Assembly: GCA_964035575.1 (NCBI GenBank)
Contig: OZ037837.1
Coordinates: 1,426,001-1,490,000 of the forward strand
Direction: 5' to 3'
Origin: Rhynchopus sp. YZ270_cl-10
Lineage: Eukaryota > Euglenozoa > Diplonemea > Diplonemida > Diplonemidae
DNA: 64,000 nt
Shown: positions 11,270 through 21,681 of the stretch, piece by piece
Position numbering within the stretch: the first letter of the stretch is position 1
Layout of the letters: each line of letters begins with the position of its first letter
Notes under the pieces: generated by a model
The model's database searches: none
The model's input: the letters and a program-made list of their open reading frames with translations, nothing else
What the model was told of the DNA's origin: nothing
Made by a program: the position numbers and the translations under genes

Positions 11270-11746
11270 TGTACGCCGCACCCCCGTTTTTATCGTAAAA
11301 TCTCAATCGCCCGCCACCTCGCCCCAAGAGTCTCACCACGCAGTGCTGCCCTCTACCTGTGTCACCTCTCAGAGCTAAGCAAGAGGAGAGGTCAGCAGTG
11401 ACCTGGATTTATGTGTTTTGTGTTGTGCGGTACCTTCGCGTGTATCACAAACCCACCTCCGCCCTCCCCCCACTTTAGCGGGAAATGTTTGTTTGTTTTG
11501 CGGATTTTGTGTTTATTGATGTTTACAGTTGAACGTCCTTGTGCTTTCTCTTCTGATTTGGAAAGTGTATGAAATGAATTGTTGACAGAAAACACAACTA
11601 ACACCACTATCATAATCAGTAAAAAAGACAATAAAAGCGTGTGACACTTTTGTTGGAAAGTTTTTGTCACCACCCTGCAAAAAAGAAGTCACACCCAACC
11701 CCTTCCAGACACCCCTGCACCCTCCCACCTCTTCGAAACACACAAC

Positions 11747-13396
11747 ATGGTGTCTGACACGCAGCCCACCGCACCACAGATGCCGAGCTGTGAGAACTGT
11801 GGCGTGCCTGCACAGCTGCAGTGCGGGATCTGCAAGGAGCTGTTCTTCTGCGACACACCTGCGTGCTACGATGCTTGCCATCCAAGGAAAGGCGACCGTG
11901 AGGCACATCGCGCTTCTGTGACTGCGTACGGGACGTCGTCGAAGTGTGCACAGCACCCAGGACAAGAGCTGTCCCTCGTCTGTGAAGACCCTGCGTGTGG
12001 AGACGCGTTGATCTGCATACACTGTGCTTACTTCGGACACACGGGACACAAGACAGTTGACATCACGGACTACATGAAACGCCAGCGTGACACCCTCTGC
12101 TCACACGTGGCAGACCTGACAGCACAGCGGACTGCTGCAGAGGAGAAGTGCCGTGTGCTTGAGGCACTCCCACCTACGGAGGACAGGTACAAAGATCTTC
12201 TCCTGCAGACACACGTCGGGCACCTCGTGATGCGTGAGGATGTGTCGCGCAGCGAAGTCGTGTGTGAGGAGGAGGTGGCACGGAGCTTCCTCACACAGGC
12301 ACTCAGTCGTGAAGGGGAGGTGTGTGCGCTGAAGACGTTTGTTGCGAAGGCAGGACACATGATTGCTGAGTGCGAGGCGGTGTGCCAGCTTGGGGACGAC
12401 CAGGTGCTGCGTGCGGTCGCAGAGTCGCAGGCCGTTGTGCGGAGCATCAACAGCATGGCAGCGAGTGGAGACCGCCACCGCCTTGTGGGTGCTGCACACC
12501 CACACGCAACGTTTTCCCTGAAGCTGCCTGTTTCGAACGTGCACGATGCCCTTGCCCAGATGTCTGCGCTTGTTGTGCCTGTCCTTGTGCAGGGGTTGGA
12601 TGGAGTGGAACACGAGATTGAGGTGAGTGTGGATGACACGGGCAGGGACTTGCTTCGGAAGGTGGCGTCTGCAGTGGGGTTGCCTGAAGGCTGCTTCGAC
12701 ATGACTTTCAGAGATGAAGTGATTGCAGAAGGAGAGGACGTGGTGCAGCTGAGGGGTCACAGGATTGTTGTAACGCAGACCAGCACAGAGAGGAGGAAGC
12801 AGGATGCCATTGCAGCACTTCGTGCGTTGGGTGAGACAACACTTACATCACAAAGGTTGAAGCAGGTGGCTGATCCGAAGGTGGCTTGCTTGCTCCTGCA
12901 GGCACAAGTTGTGACTGCGATTCCAGACGACTTCTTCCAGAGAACTGCAGTGACGTGCATTGATCTCAGTCATGCGTCTGCTGTGACTGCGATTGGGCAC
13001 GGATTTCTTCGTAACTGCACAGCTTTGACCGACGTTGATCTGAGTGGATTGCAAGCTGTCACCTCGATTGGTCACACGTTCCTTTGCGGGTGCACATCGT
13101 TGTCGACAGTGGATATGAGTGGATTGCAAGCTGTCACCTCGATTGGGTACTCGTTCCTCGGCGGGTGCACATCATTATCGTCAGTTGATCTGAGTGGATT
13201 CAAAGCTGTCACCACGATTGAGTCCTGCTTCCTCTTCGGGTGTACATCATTGTCAACAGTGGATCTGAGTGCATTTCAAACTGTAACCGCCATCGCGCAG
13301 CATTTCCTCTGCGAGTGCACATCATTGAAGACCTTGCATGGAAAGGACAAATGCAACAATGCTGTACTCAACAATCTCCCACAACGTCTACGGTAG
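11747..13396 (+). CDS. TRIM-like protein: zinc fingers, helical region, ubiquitin-like domain, BspA-type LRRs (copy 2, intact)
   Basis: 549 aa. Residues 15-54 carry a Cys/His motif (C15, C18, C26, C29, C35, C40, C44, H45, H54) resembling B-box1 or MYND. Residues 67-101 fit a B-box2 finger (C67, H70, C79, C84, C90, C93, H98, H101). A helical, probably coiled-coil stretch follows (~105-240), then a ubiquitin-like beta-grasp domain (~280-343, EIEVSVDDTGRDLLRKV) and six 23-residue LRRs (~388-530) of the AVTSIG-x-x-FL-x-GCTSL type known from BspA-like proteins. B-box plus coiled coil suggests a self-associating scaffold as in TRIM proteins, but there is no RING finger, so direct E3 ligase activity is not supported. 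Start is the ATG in ACAACATGGTG; stop TAG. This is the reference copy for the family in this window. Confidence 0.85.
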   Translation: MVSDTQPTAPQMPSCENCGVPAQLQCGICKELFFCDTPACYDACHPRKGDREAHRASVTAYGTSSKCAQHPGQELSLVCEDPACGDALICIHCAYFGHTGHKTVDITDYMKRQRDTLCSHVADLTAQRTAAEEKCRVLEALPPTEDRYKDLLLQTHVGHLVMREDVSRSEVVCEEEVARSFLTQALSREGEVCALKTFVAKAGHMIAECEAVCQLGDDQVLRAVAESQAVVRSINSMAASGDRHRLVGAAHPHATFSLKLPVSNVHDALAQMSALVVPVLVQGLDGVEHEIEVSVDDTGRDLLRKVASAVGLPEGCFDMTFRDEVIAEGEDVVQLRGHRIVVTQTSTERRKQDAIAALRALGETTLTSQRLKQVADPKVACLLLQAQVVTAIPDDFFQRTAVTCIDLSHASAVTAIGHGFLRNCTALTDVDLSGLQAVTSIGHTFLCGCTSLSTVDMSGLQAVTSIGYSFLGGCTSLSSVDLSGFKAVTTIESCFLFGCTSLSTVDLSAFQTVTAIAQHFLCECTSLKTLHGKDKCNNAVLNNLPQRLR

Positions 13397-13892
13397 TGTC
13401 ATTCACTCACCTCAATCTCGTGTTCCGCTCCATTCAACCTCTGCACAAGTACAGTTCACTTTGCAGCAGTTATTGCTGTGCATCTTCACCCTTCGCACTG
13501 TGTGGTCAGCTGCACGACGGCTGCTCTGCACTGTGCTGAGGTGTGCTTCTTTATTATTTTTGGGAGGTGGTGACAGAGTGAGGTGGGGTTTGTTGGGATG
13601 AGTCATACGAAACAATTGGGAGGATTTGAGAGGGTTGGCTGGGTGTTGTGAACAACAGAGCATTTCTTTGGGTTTGGGTGAGGGACGTTGAGGGTGGGGT
13701 CCTTCTTAGGATCAGAAGTGTGTCCACTAAATTGGTTTTCCTTTTTGAGTTTTGGATGTTTGGAACACTGCTGTGGGTTTCAAGCAGGTGTTTTGTATCT
13801 CTACGGATTCGTGGAGAACTGACCCTCTTTTCTTTCCCGTCGTGTGATACTGAGTGGAGTTGAGACTTTGGCCCAGTCTGGTTTGCGCTTCA

Positions 13893-13923
13893 CCCTAGCA
13901 CAGACGCCTCTATGAGGCTAGGG
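13893..13923 (+). other. Stem-loop in LRR copy 2 3' flank
   Basis: Same hairpin as at 9636-9666: CCCTAG/CTAGGG outer stem and CCTC/GAGG inner stem. Confidence 0.35.
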
Positions 13924-14227
13924 CTTGGCATCAGTCTTTGTTTTCTTTATAAATGAGGGTGGATACTAACGTTTCATTGGTGAGGGGAGCAGAGGGTTGG
14001 GTAAGGGAGGGTAGGGGAGGGGTGTTTGTGTGTGTATGTAGTACCGGGATTTACAAAGAAATGTGAGGACAGAGTCTTTCAGCAAGGAACCCTGTCACAG
14101 CCTGGGGAAGGTGTGCTGTCTGTGCCCCCATGTATGGCTGTGCTTTAATGAAAAAGGTACGTGTGACTAAGCAGAGTAGGCTTAGTTTTGTCTTCTCGTT
14201 TTTTGTATTTTTGTCGCTCTTTTTTTC

Positions 14228-14558
14228 TGAACAAGATAAAACAAAAAGCTTGCGTTTCTTTTATCGAACAGATTTTATTCTCCGCCCCGTACCCAAAACA
14301 TAAACACCACTGTGCATCAGAACAAATATTTTCCCTTTTCTTTTTTCTTCCACACACGCTTGTTTTTGTGCTTCGTTCATTTTTTATTAAAAAAGCTTTG
14401 TTTCGAGTGCGAAACGTTTCTCCATGTATTGCACGGGAAACAACATGACAAACAGGTGCAGGGTGGTTCCGTGCTTACCATAGAACCTGGCACCTTGTGT
14501 GTCTCCCAAAAACCAAAAAAGCGTTGTGTGTGAAGTTTTGAAGGAAGGAAAAATAAAA
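14228..14558 (+). repeat. 331-bp repeat R3 inserted in unit 2
   Basis: Absent from the same point in unit 1, where TTTTTTTC (ending 9949) joins directly to ACCCCATTTTCC. Its 5' half (TGAACAAGATAAAAC start) is also at 58702-58866. Its 3' half (GCGAAACGTTTCTCCATG ... GGAAAAATAAA) is also at 26537-26672, 49255-49386 and 61320-61484. The A-rich 3' end suggests a SINE-like retroposon, but no long target duplication is seen. Confidence 0.7.
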
Positions 14559-16127
14559 ACCCCATTTTCCGCGATGCGAACTTCGTTGGAGTGTGTCAAT
14601 GAGCCTCATCGTTGGGTGCAATGACGCGTGTGTATGATCAACATGCACGCGTTTTCTCAGGTCCGACAAGACCAATATGTTAACTGTAAACAAAAAATGC
14701 TATTTTTCCAGGAAAACAAAAAGAGAGATCATCGTGTTCATGAGGAGTTACTTATAATAGCGGTTGGTACAGTGGAGTTCATCCTCGGGTGTCTACACTA
14801 ATACAACCAAGTTTTCAAAAAGCACAAAACATAAAGCCAGAGCAAAACAAAGCAGAACCAACCAAATTTAATTTTTCTCTCCAAAAATCTTCGCGTCACT
14901 ACCCATACCCGAACTATTTTCCTGCTTCACTTCTTGCACCCCTTTGTGCACAGCGTCTATTGTGACTGTGCAGCAGTTGTTGTCTAAGCAATACTGTCGC
15001 TGTGTCGTGGCGCGAAGATCCAGACACCTTGAGTGTTTTGGGATGAGGTCCTGGGTTGAGACTTTGCACGTTGGGATGGTATCGCTGATCATTTGGTTTT
15101 GGGTGTCGTCAAGCAGGGTCCGCATACGCATCCGTCAGTTGGGCAACCCTTCGATGCAGTGCAGCAATGATCCTCATCGTTGTTCGTGCAGGTCTGTAAA
15201 TACGTAAAGGCAACAAGCAAGAGCGTGCGTTGTGTGGGTCGTGTGTCATTTGGACAACCCCTTCGATGCAGTGCTGTATGTTACTACACACACTAGCTAG
15301 GTAGGGGTGCCGCTAGAGTTGCCTGCATGCTGTACACAGGCTTTCTGCATGACCTTTGGGTTAACACAACTCAAACGGGAAGTAGGTTACGTAAGAGGGG
15401 GTGCATGGGCACAGAGGGGTCAATGGTGTTAAGGGAACGGAGGGGAATCACAGTTCTTAGTGGAGGGTCACTGGGTGCACAAATCCTTTGTTGACAGGTA
15501 GTGGGGGAGGGTTTGCGTCCTGTGTGGCAGAGTTGCGAACATACAAGAGGACAACTGTACCGGAACGCAAGGGAGACGACTGCTCTTCTGAACGAAGGTG
15601 TTCCTCAAGAAGTCGTTAACCTTTTCCCCTCCTCCTTATTGTGAGTCTTGCTCGAAATTGCCGAGACTCTCACTCTGGTGCCTCTGAGGGAGACCCCCTG
15701 GCCCTCGGGCTTTATTTGGCACCAAAACCACCCTCGTGCCTCTGCCTCGTGGCACCGTACCCCTCCAGGCGTAAAGTGTTTATGAGTATCGGTAATACAT
15801 AGCTATCCAAACCACCCCTCCACAAGAACACAGGATACCTGACGGGAGGGGAGATGGGGATGCAGTGTCTCAATGGCGTGCCTTGGACGGGACACTGAGC
15901 AGGAAAAGGAAGGAGATGCGCACACAGTTCTTCATCGCTTCCTGTGTGGGATGGTGGGATCATGCACTTGCTCTGGTGGTGAATTTTGATTACAGAGAAG
16001 CACACCCATCATCTTAGCAGGAACACTGGTGTGGAAACCACGCCACCTCAGCACTGCACAGCAACGATGCTCTTCAAGGGGCTGAAGCTGTCGCAGGTGA
16101 ACATCGGTGCTGCAACTGGGAAGTGCT

Positions 16128-16515
16128 AGACGTGTGTGCACGACACATTTCATCTTGACCCCTTTGTGGCTCTCACGCTATTCTTTTACCCCCTCCTGTC
16201 GACAAAAGGCAACATGGTGTATTGATGTTGTGTGTGAAAGCTGACATCATCCCCTCATGCCTTCTACGGTAGCATAGTGTCTGTTGCGTCACTAAAGCAC
16301 ATTGAGGCTTTGGTGCAATGTGACAGAAAAGCTAATTATTATCCAGACCACAAAACAGCACCACACAGCTGTATCCCCACACAGTGGACCAGCAGGCGAA
16401 ACCACTAGTGGACCCGATGGGTGAAATGACGTCAGGTGGAACCCTGTCGACCCACCAGGTGACCCACCTGTCTTGGTACCTCCTGCTCCACTGTGCCATT
16501 ACCTCTGTACACCCC
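16128..16515 (+). repeat. Flank block A, second copy
   Basis: Near-identical to 6058-6445. It retains CCACCAGGTGACCCACCTG, the piece whose truncated form marks the unit 1/unit 2 junction. Confidence 0.8.
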
Positions 16516-16556
16516 GTGTGAATCAGGACAAGATCCTGCATTTCATTTTGTACCTT

Positions 16557-16680
16557 CGGGGACATGACACTTGTGACATATCTTAGGAAATCTTTTAGTA
16601 TACGCGAAGACGATTCTCGTGCTCCTCACTTCTCCCCCACACTATGTCAATACAACAGGTTAGACCGTTTGGTGGTTGGT
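16557..16680 (+). repeat. Repeat R1, 5' part
   Basis: Matches 172-297: GACATGACACTTGTGACATA through CAATACAACAGGTTAGACCG. Confidence 0.75.
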
Positions 16681-16840
16681 GTGTTTTTTTGTGTTACGCA
16701 TACTTCTGCACAGTTACGTGGTTTTGTAGCGCAAACGTTGTGTGTCTAGATACTATTACTAGCTCAATAAGAAGTATTTCCCACATTACATTTTCATCGT
16801 ATAGACAGATACGATTCGTGGACATTTACTAGTGTACCGT

Positions 16841-17095
16841 AGGCACAAGTTGCGACTGCGATTCCAGACAACTTCTTCTCCAGTACTGCAGTGACGTGCA
16901 TTGATCTCAGTCATGCGTCTACTCTGACTGTGATTGGGCACGAATTTCTTCATGACTGCACAGCTTTGACCACGTTGATCTGAGTGGATTGCAAGCTGTC
17001 ACCTCGATTTTAGACCACTTCTTCTACGGGTGCACATTGAAGACCTTGCACGGAAAGGACAAGTGCAGCAAGGTTCCCACTAAACTTACGCCAGT
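16841..17095 (+). pseudogene. LRR-family 3' fragment
   Basis: Begins abruptly at GGCACAAGTTGCGACTGCG, equivalent to residue ~385 of copy 2, and keeps three to four degraded LRR units plus the C-terminal LKTLHGKDKCSK segment. A one-base loss after GACCA shifts frame (stop in the LRR region), and no start codon or N-terminal domains are present. It is a relic between copies 2 and 3. Confidence 0.75.
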
Positions 17096-17099
17096 GACA

Positions 17100-17335
17100 A
17101 GGAAGAAGCGTTCACTTTGCAGCAGTTGTTGTTCTGCACCTTCACCCCTCGCACTGTGTGGCCTGCTGCACCACGGCTGCTCTGCACTGTGCTGAGGTGT
17201 GCCTCAAGAGGCAGAGGGTAGTGGTGCAGAGTTCGACGACGATACTGGCGAGAATGGGTGGGAAGGGACAAAAGAAGGGGTGGGTCACAAAAGGGGTTTT
17301 GGCATTTTGGGGAGGGTTTGGGTGAGAAAAGGTAA
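17100..17335 (+). repeat. 3'-flank block B, duplicated at 19783-20008
   Basis: Follows the LRR fragment here and LRR copy 3 there, so fragment and copy 3 derive from one ancestral gene plus flank. Landmarks: TTCACTTTGCAGCAGTTGTT and GGGTTTTGGC(A/G)TTTTGGGG. Confidence 0.75.
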
Positions 17336-17634
17336 GGGTGGTTGGTACTGGGGATGTGAAGATCATGCACTGAATTGGTTTTCATTTGTGCATTGTCTGG
17401 TATGATCTGGTTGGCACATGCCCCCGCAGTGTTATGTGAAGACCTTGCTGTGGAACTTCGTTTGGTTGTCTTTTTCCCTTCACACAAACTGAACTATAGT
17501 CAGCTCGTCAACATGGCAAAAACAGCGTTGGGCTCAGAAGCAGCAGTGCAAGGCACTAGGAAGCAGCATACAACAGACTTCTGACCAACACGCCTACCTC
17601 AGGAGAAGACTGCCGGTGCATGCGCATTTTCTTC

Positions 17635-17880
17635 TGAGAAGTCAAACGCAGTTGATAGGTGAAATGCTACGGTCGCTGTATCTGTTTTCAGCCTCATTTG
17701 TGCTCCTCCGTTCTCACCCATCACCAGCTGTACTGCAGGACTTTCACTTTATTACCTTGTCTATTTGGCTCCTTATTTGTAAGCGTACAACTAACAAACT
17801 CTCCCCCTGTTTTGTTTCCCGTTTTCCAGCGTGGGTGAAGATAGCTATTGACACCGTAATATTTTCAGGCTTCGTTTATT
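17635..17880 (+). repeat. Dispersed repeat R5 (also 51935-52180)
   Basis: Shared blocks include TCATTTGTGCTCCTCC, CAGCTGTACTGCAGGACTTT and GGGTGAAGAT(A/G)G(C/T)TATTGACACC. Open frames in it are not conserved between the two copies. Confidence 0.65.
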
Positions 17881-18116
17881 TCATTAAACACCCCTTTCAG
17901 CTTAGGAGCAACCATACTCGAATTGTTGACAGAAAACACAACCACCCAAAGCAAAGGAACACCCACACCACTATCATAATCAGTAAAAAGGCAAAAAAAT
18001 AAAAGTCCATTTTTGTTTGAAGGTTTTTGTCACCACCCTGCAAAAAAGAAGTCACACCCAACCCCTTCCAGACACCCCTGCACCCTCCCACCTCTCCGAA
18101 ACACACAACATACAAC

Positions 18117-19769
18117 ATGGTGTCCGACACGCAGCCCACCGCACCACAGATGCCGAGCTGTGAGAACTGTGACGAGCCTGCACAACTGCAGTGCGGGAAC
18201 TGCACGGATCTGTTCTTCTGCGACACACCTGCGTGCTATGACGCTTGCCACCCAAGTCCACGTGACCGTGAGGCACATCGCGCTTCTGTGACTCCGTACG
18301 GGATGTCGTCGAAGTGTGCACAGCACCCAGGACAAGAGCTGTGCGTCGTCTGTGAAGACCCTGCGTGTGGAGACGCGTTGATCTGCTTGCGTTGTGCGTA
18401 CGTCGGACATACGGGACACAAGACAGTTGACATCACGGACTACATGAAACGCCAGCGTGACACCCTCTGCTCACACGTGGCAGACCTGACAACACAGCGG
18501 ACTGCTGCAGAGGAGAAGTGCCGTGTGCTTGAGGCACTCCCACCCACAGAGGACAGGTACAAAGACCTTCTCCTGCAGACACGCATCGGGCACCTCGTGA
18601 TGCGTGAGGATGTGTCACGCAGCGAAGTTGTGTGTGAGGAGGAGGTGGCACGGAGCTTCCTCACACAGGCACTCAGTCGTGAAGGGGAGGTGTGTGCGCT
18701 GAAGACGTTTGTTGCGAAGGCAGGACACATGATTGCTGAGTGCGAGGCGGTGTGCCAACTTGGGGACGACCAGGTGCTGCGTGCGGTCACAGAGTCGCAG
18801 GCCGTTGTGCGGAGCATCAACAGCATGGCAGCGAGTGGAGACCGCCACCGCCTTGTGGGTGCTGCAGACCCACACGCAAGGTTTTCCCTGAAGCTGCCTG
18901 TTTCGAACGTGCACGACGCCCTTGCCCAGATGTCTGCGCTTGTTGTGCCTGTCCTTGTGCAGGGGTTGGATGGAGTGGAACACGAGATTGAGGTGAGTGT
19001 GGATGACACGGGCAGGGACTTGCTTCGGAAGGTGGCGTCTGCAGTGGGGTTGCGTGAAGGCTGCTTCGACATGACTTTCAGAGATGAAGTGATTGCAGAA
19101 GGAGAGGACGTGGTGCAGCTGAGGGGTCACAGGGTTGTTGTAACGCTGACCAACACAGAGAGGAGGAAGCAGGATGCCATTGCAGCACTTCGTGCGTTGG
19201 GTGAGACAACACTTACAGAAGAAAGGTTGAAGCAGGTGACTGATCCGAAGGTGGCTTGCTTGCTCCTGCAGGCACAAGTTGTGACTGCGATTCCCGAAAA
19301 CTTCTTCATGAGTACTCGAGTGACGTGCATTGATCTCAGTCATGCGTCTGCTGTGACTGTGATTGGGCACGGATTTCTTCGTGACTGCACAGCTTTGACC
19401 AAAGTTGACCTTAGTGGGTTGCAAGCTGTCACCTCGATTGGGAGCTACTTTCTCTACGGGTGTACAGCGTTGCCGACAGTTGATTTGAGTGGATTGCGAC
19501 GTGTCACCTCGATTGGGAAATGGTTCCTCTCCGGGTGCACATCATTGTCGACAGTTGATCTAAGTGTATTCAACGGTGTAGCGGCGATTGGGGCCTGCTT
19601 CCTCTACGAGTGCACATCAATGTCAACAGTGGATCTGAGTGGATTGCAAACTGTCACTGCCATTGGGAACTACTTCTTCCACGGGTGCACGTCATTGAAG
19701 ACCTTGCATGGAAAGGACAAGTGCAGCACTCTTGTACGCAACAATCTCCCACAACTCTTACGCCGTTGA
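18117..19769 (+). CDS. TRIM-like B-box / ubiquitin-like / LRR protein, copy 3 (intact)
   Basis: 550 aa with the copy 2 domain order: Cys/His motif at 15-54, B-box2-like finger at 67-101, helical region, ubiquitin-like domain ~280-343, six LRRs and the LKTLHGKDKCS tail. Differences cluster in the first finger (CDEPAQLQCGNCTDLFFC) and in the LRRs, where central units read RVTSIGKWFLSGCTSL and GVAAIGACFLYECTSM; the middle of the protein is nearly unchanged. Unlike copies 1, 2 and 4, LERLKQV is preceded by TLTE. Start from the conserved MVSDTQ; the leader shares GTCACACCCAACCCCTTCC with the other copies. Stop TGA, after an extra arginine compared with the TAG of copies 1 and 2. Confidence 0.85.
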   Translation: MVSDTQPTAPQMPSCENCDEPAQLQCGNCTDLFFCDTPACYDACHPSPRDREAHRASVTPYGMSSKCAQHPGQELCVVCEDPACGDALICLRCAYVGHTGHKTVDITDYMKRQRDTLCSHVADLTTQRTAAEEKCRVLEALPPTEDRYKDLLLQTRIGHLVMREDVSRSEVVCEEEVARSFLTQALSREGEVCALKTFVAKAGHMIAECEAVCQLGDDQVLRAVTESQAVVRSINSMAASGDRHRLVGAADPHARFSLKLPVSNVHDALAQMSALVVPVLVQGLDGVEHEIEVSVDDTGRDLLRKVASAVGLREGCFDMTFRDEVIAEGEDVVQLRGHRVVVTLTNTERRKQDAIAALRALGETTLTEERLKQVTDPKVACLLLQAQVVTAIPENFFMSTRVTCIDLSHASAVTVIGHGFLRDCTALTKVDLSGLQAVTSIGSYFLYGCTALPTVDLSGLRRVTSIGKWFLSGCTSLSTVDLSVFNGVAAIGACFLYECTSMSTVDLSGLQTVTAIGNYFFHGCTSLKTLHGKDKCSTLVRNNLPQLLRR

Positions 19770-19782
19770 CAACTATGAAGGA

Positions 19783-20008
19783 GTTCACTTTGCAGCAGTT
19801 GTTGTTGTGCATCTTCACCCCTCGCACTGTGTGGCCTGCTGCACCACGGCTGCTCTGCACTGTGCTGAGGTGTGCCTCAAGAGGCAGAGGGTAGTGGTGC
19901 AGAGTTCGACGACGATACTGGCGAGAATGGGTGGGAAGGGACAAAAGAAGGGGTGGGTCACAAAAGGGGTTTTGGCGTTTTGGGGAGGGTTTGGGTGAAA
20001 AGGTAAGG
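19783..20008 (+). repeat. 3'-flank block B, second copy
   Basis: See 17100-17335. Confidence 0.75.
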
Positions 20009-20062
20009 GTGGTTGTTACTTGGGATGAGCTGTGCCATAAATTTGTTTTCATTGAGACACTG

Positions 20063-20815
20063 AGACGGCGGTTCAGCTGCCCTCGGCGTAGGAGAGGCGT
20101 ACTCCGTGACTAATGGGATCCTGCAGGGGTGCCCCCTCTCTGTGGTGCTCATCAACGCCTTGATGTCGGTCCTGACGCATTGCCTTACGGAGGTACCTGA
20201 GGCGTTTGTACGGTCGTTTGCTGACGACGCATACCTTCTGTCTCGCCATAGTGAAGCTTCGGTGGGGGCGTGTCTGCTGCGAGTGGAGGACTTCTGCCGC
20301 ATCACAGGCATGCGCCTCAACAAAGAAGACCTTTGCCTTCTCATCGCTGAAGAATCACAAATGCAAGCTGAAGTCTGAGGACAGTCACGTGTTCCAGACA
20401 ACAGAGTCGCTCCGCTCACTCGGCGTGATGATGTGCAGCTCCCTTCGGAGCAAGGGGCGCTACATCGCTACGATATACCAGTCGGCCATGAGGGCGCTCT
20501 CATGTTTGGGTGCGACACAGCTCTCCTTCTCCCAGAAGGTGTCTATCGCTACATCTGCCATCCTCCCTTCAGTGTTGTCCGAGTCCGCCTTCAACATGCC
20601 CCCACAGTCAGTGATGAATGACCTATCGATGGCGGTGGCGATGTGCTGCTGGGACCCACCTACCTTTCCCGTTCAGTGGATGCGTTGCTCACACTCTGCC
20701 TGAAGGCACGTGGCACACCCCTCTCGACTGCAATATGAAGGACGTTCAGAGCTTACGCCACGTGTGGAACACAACGACGCCGTGAGCCAGAGGCGCATGA
20801 AAGAAAGTACGCCTT
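20063..20815 (+). mobile_element. LINE (non-LTR retrotransposon) reverse transcriptase fragment
   Basis: One frame reads SVTNGILQGCPLSVV, then VRSFADDAYLLS, then GMRLNKEDLCLL. These are the QGCPLS and FADD signatures of non-LTR reverse transcriptases (FADD, rather than YxDD, argues against an LTR element), followed by the thumb-region K motif. The frame then shifts, and the adjacent frame continues with ESLRSLGVMM, the usual leucine-glycine block after the palm. The 5' portion of the ORF, any endonuclease and the 3' end are missing, so this is a dead truncated copy. Limits are approximate. Confidence 0.8.
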
Positions 20816-21042
20816 CCACCCCTCATCAATAAGTCACACCCAACCCCTTCCAGACACCCCTGCACCCTCCCACCAAGGGTGTAAATAAGGACTGGGGGTC
20901 CGGGAGTCGGGAGTCGGGAGTCGGTTATTTACAGTTGCTGAGAAGGGGGTGTATGCACTATGCACCCTCTGGAGAGGGTCAAAAGTGCTCGAACAGGATT
21001 TTTTTTGGATCTCCTTGTTTCCATGATGCGGTAACCGTTGGG

Positions 21043-21648
<606 letters not shown>

Positions 21649-21681
21649 CTTATTTACACCCTTGCCTCCCACCTCTAAAAA

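Larger units (their letters stand above)
11270..15874 (+). repeat. Segmental duplication unit 2 (LRR copy 2 plus 3' flank)
   Basis: Direct repeat of 6431-11256. At the junction (11256-11275) the sequence jumps from CAATGAGGTGACCCACCT into CTGTACGCCGCACCCCCG; the fuller version of this segment survives at 16437-16515, pointing to a deletion at the junction. Confidence 0.85.
13397..16127. other. LRR copy 2 3' flank and unit boundary, no gene seen
   Basis: Apart from R3 this repeats the copy 1 flank. 15875-16127 is unique in the window and has no convincing coding frame. Confidence 0.5.
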
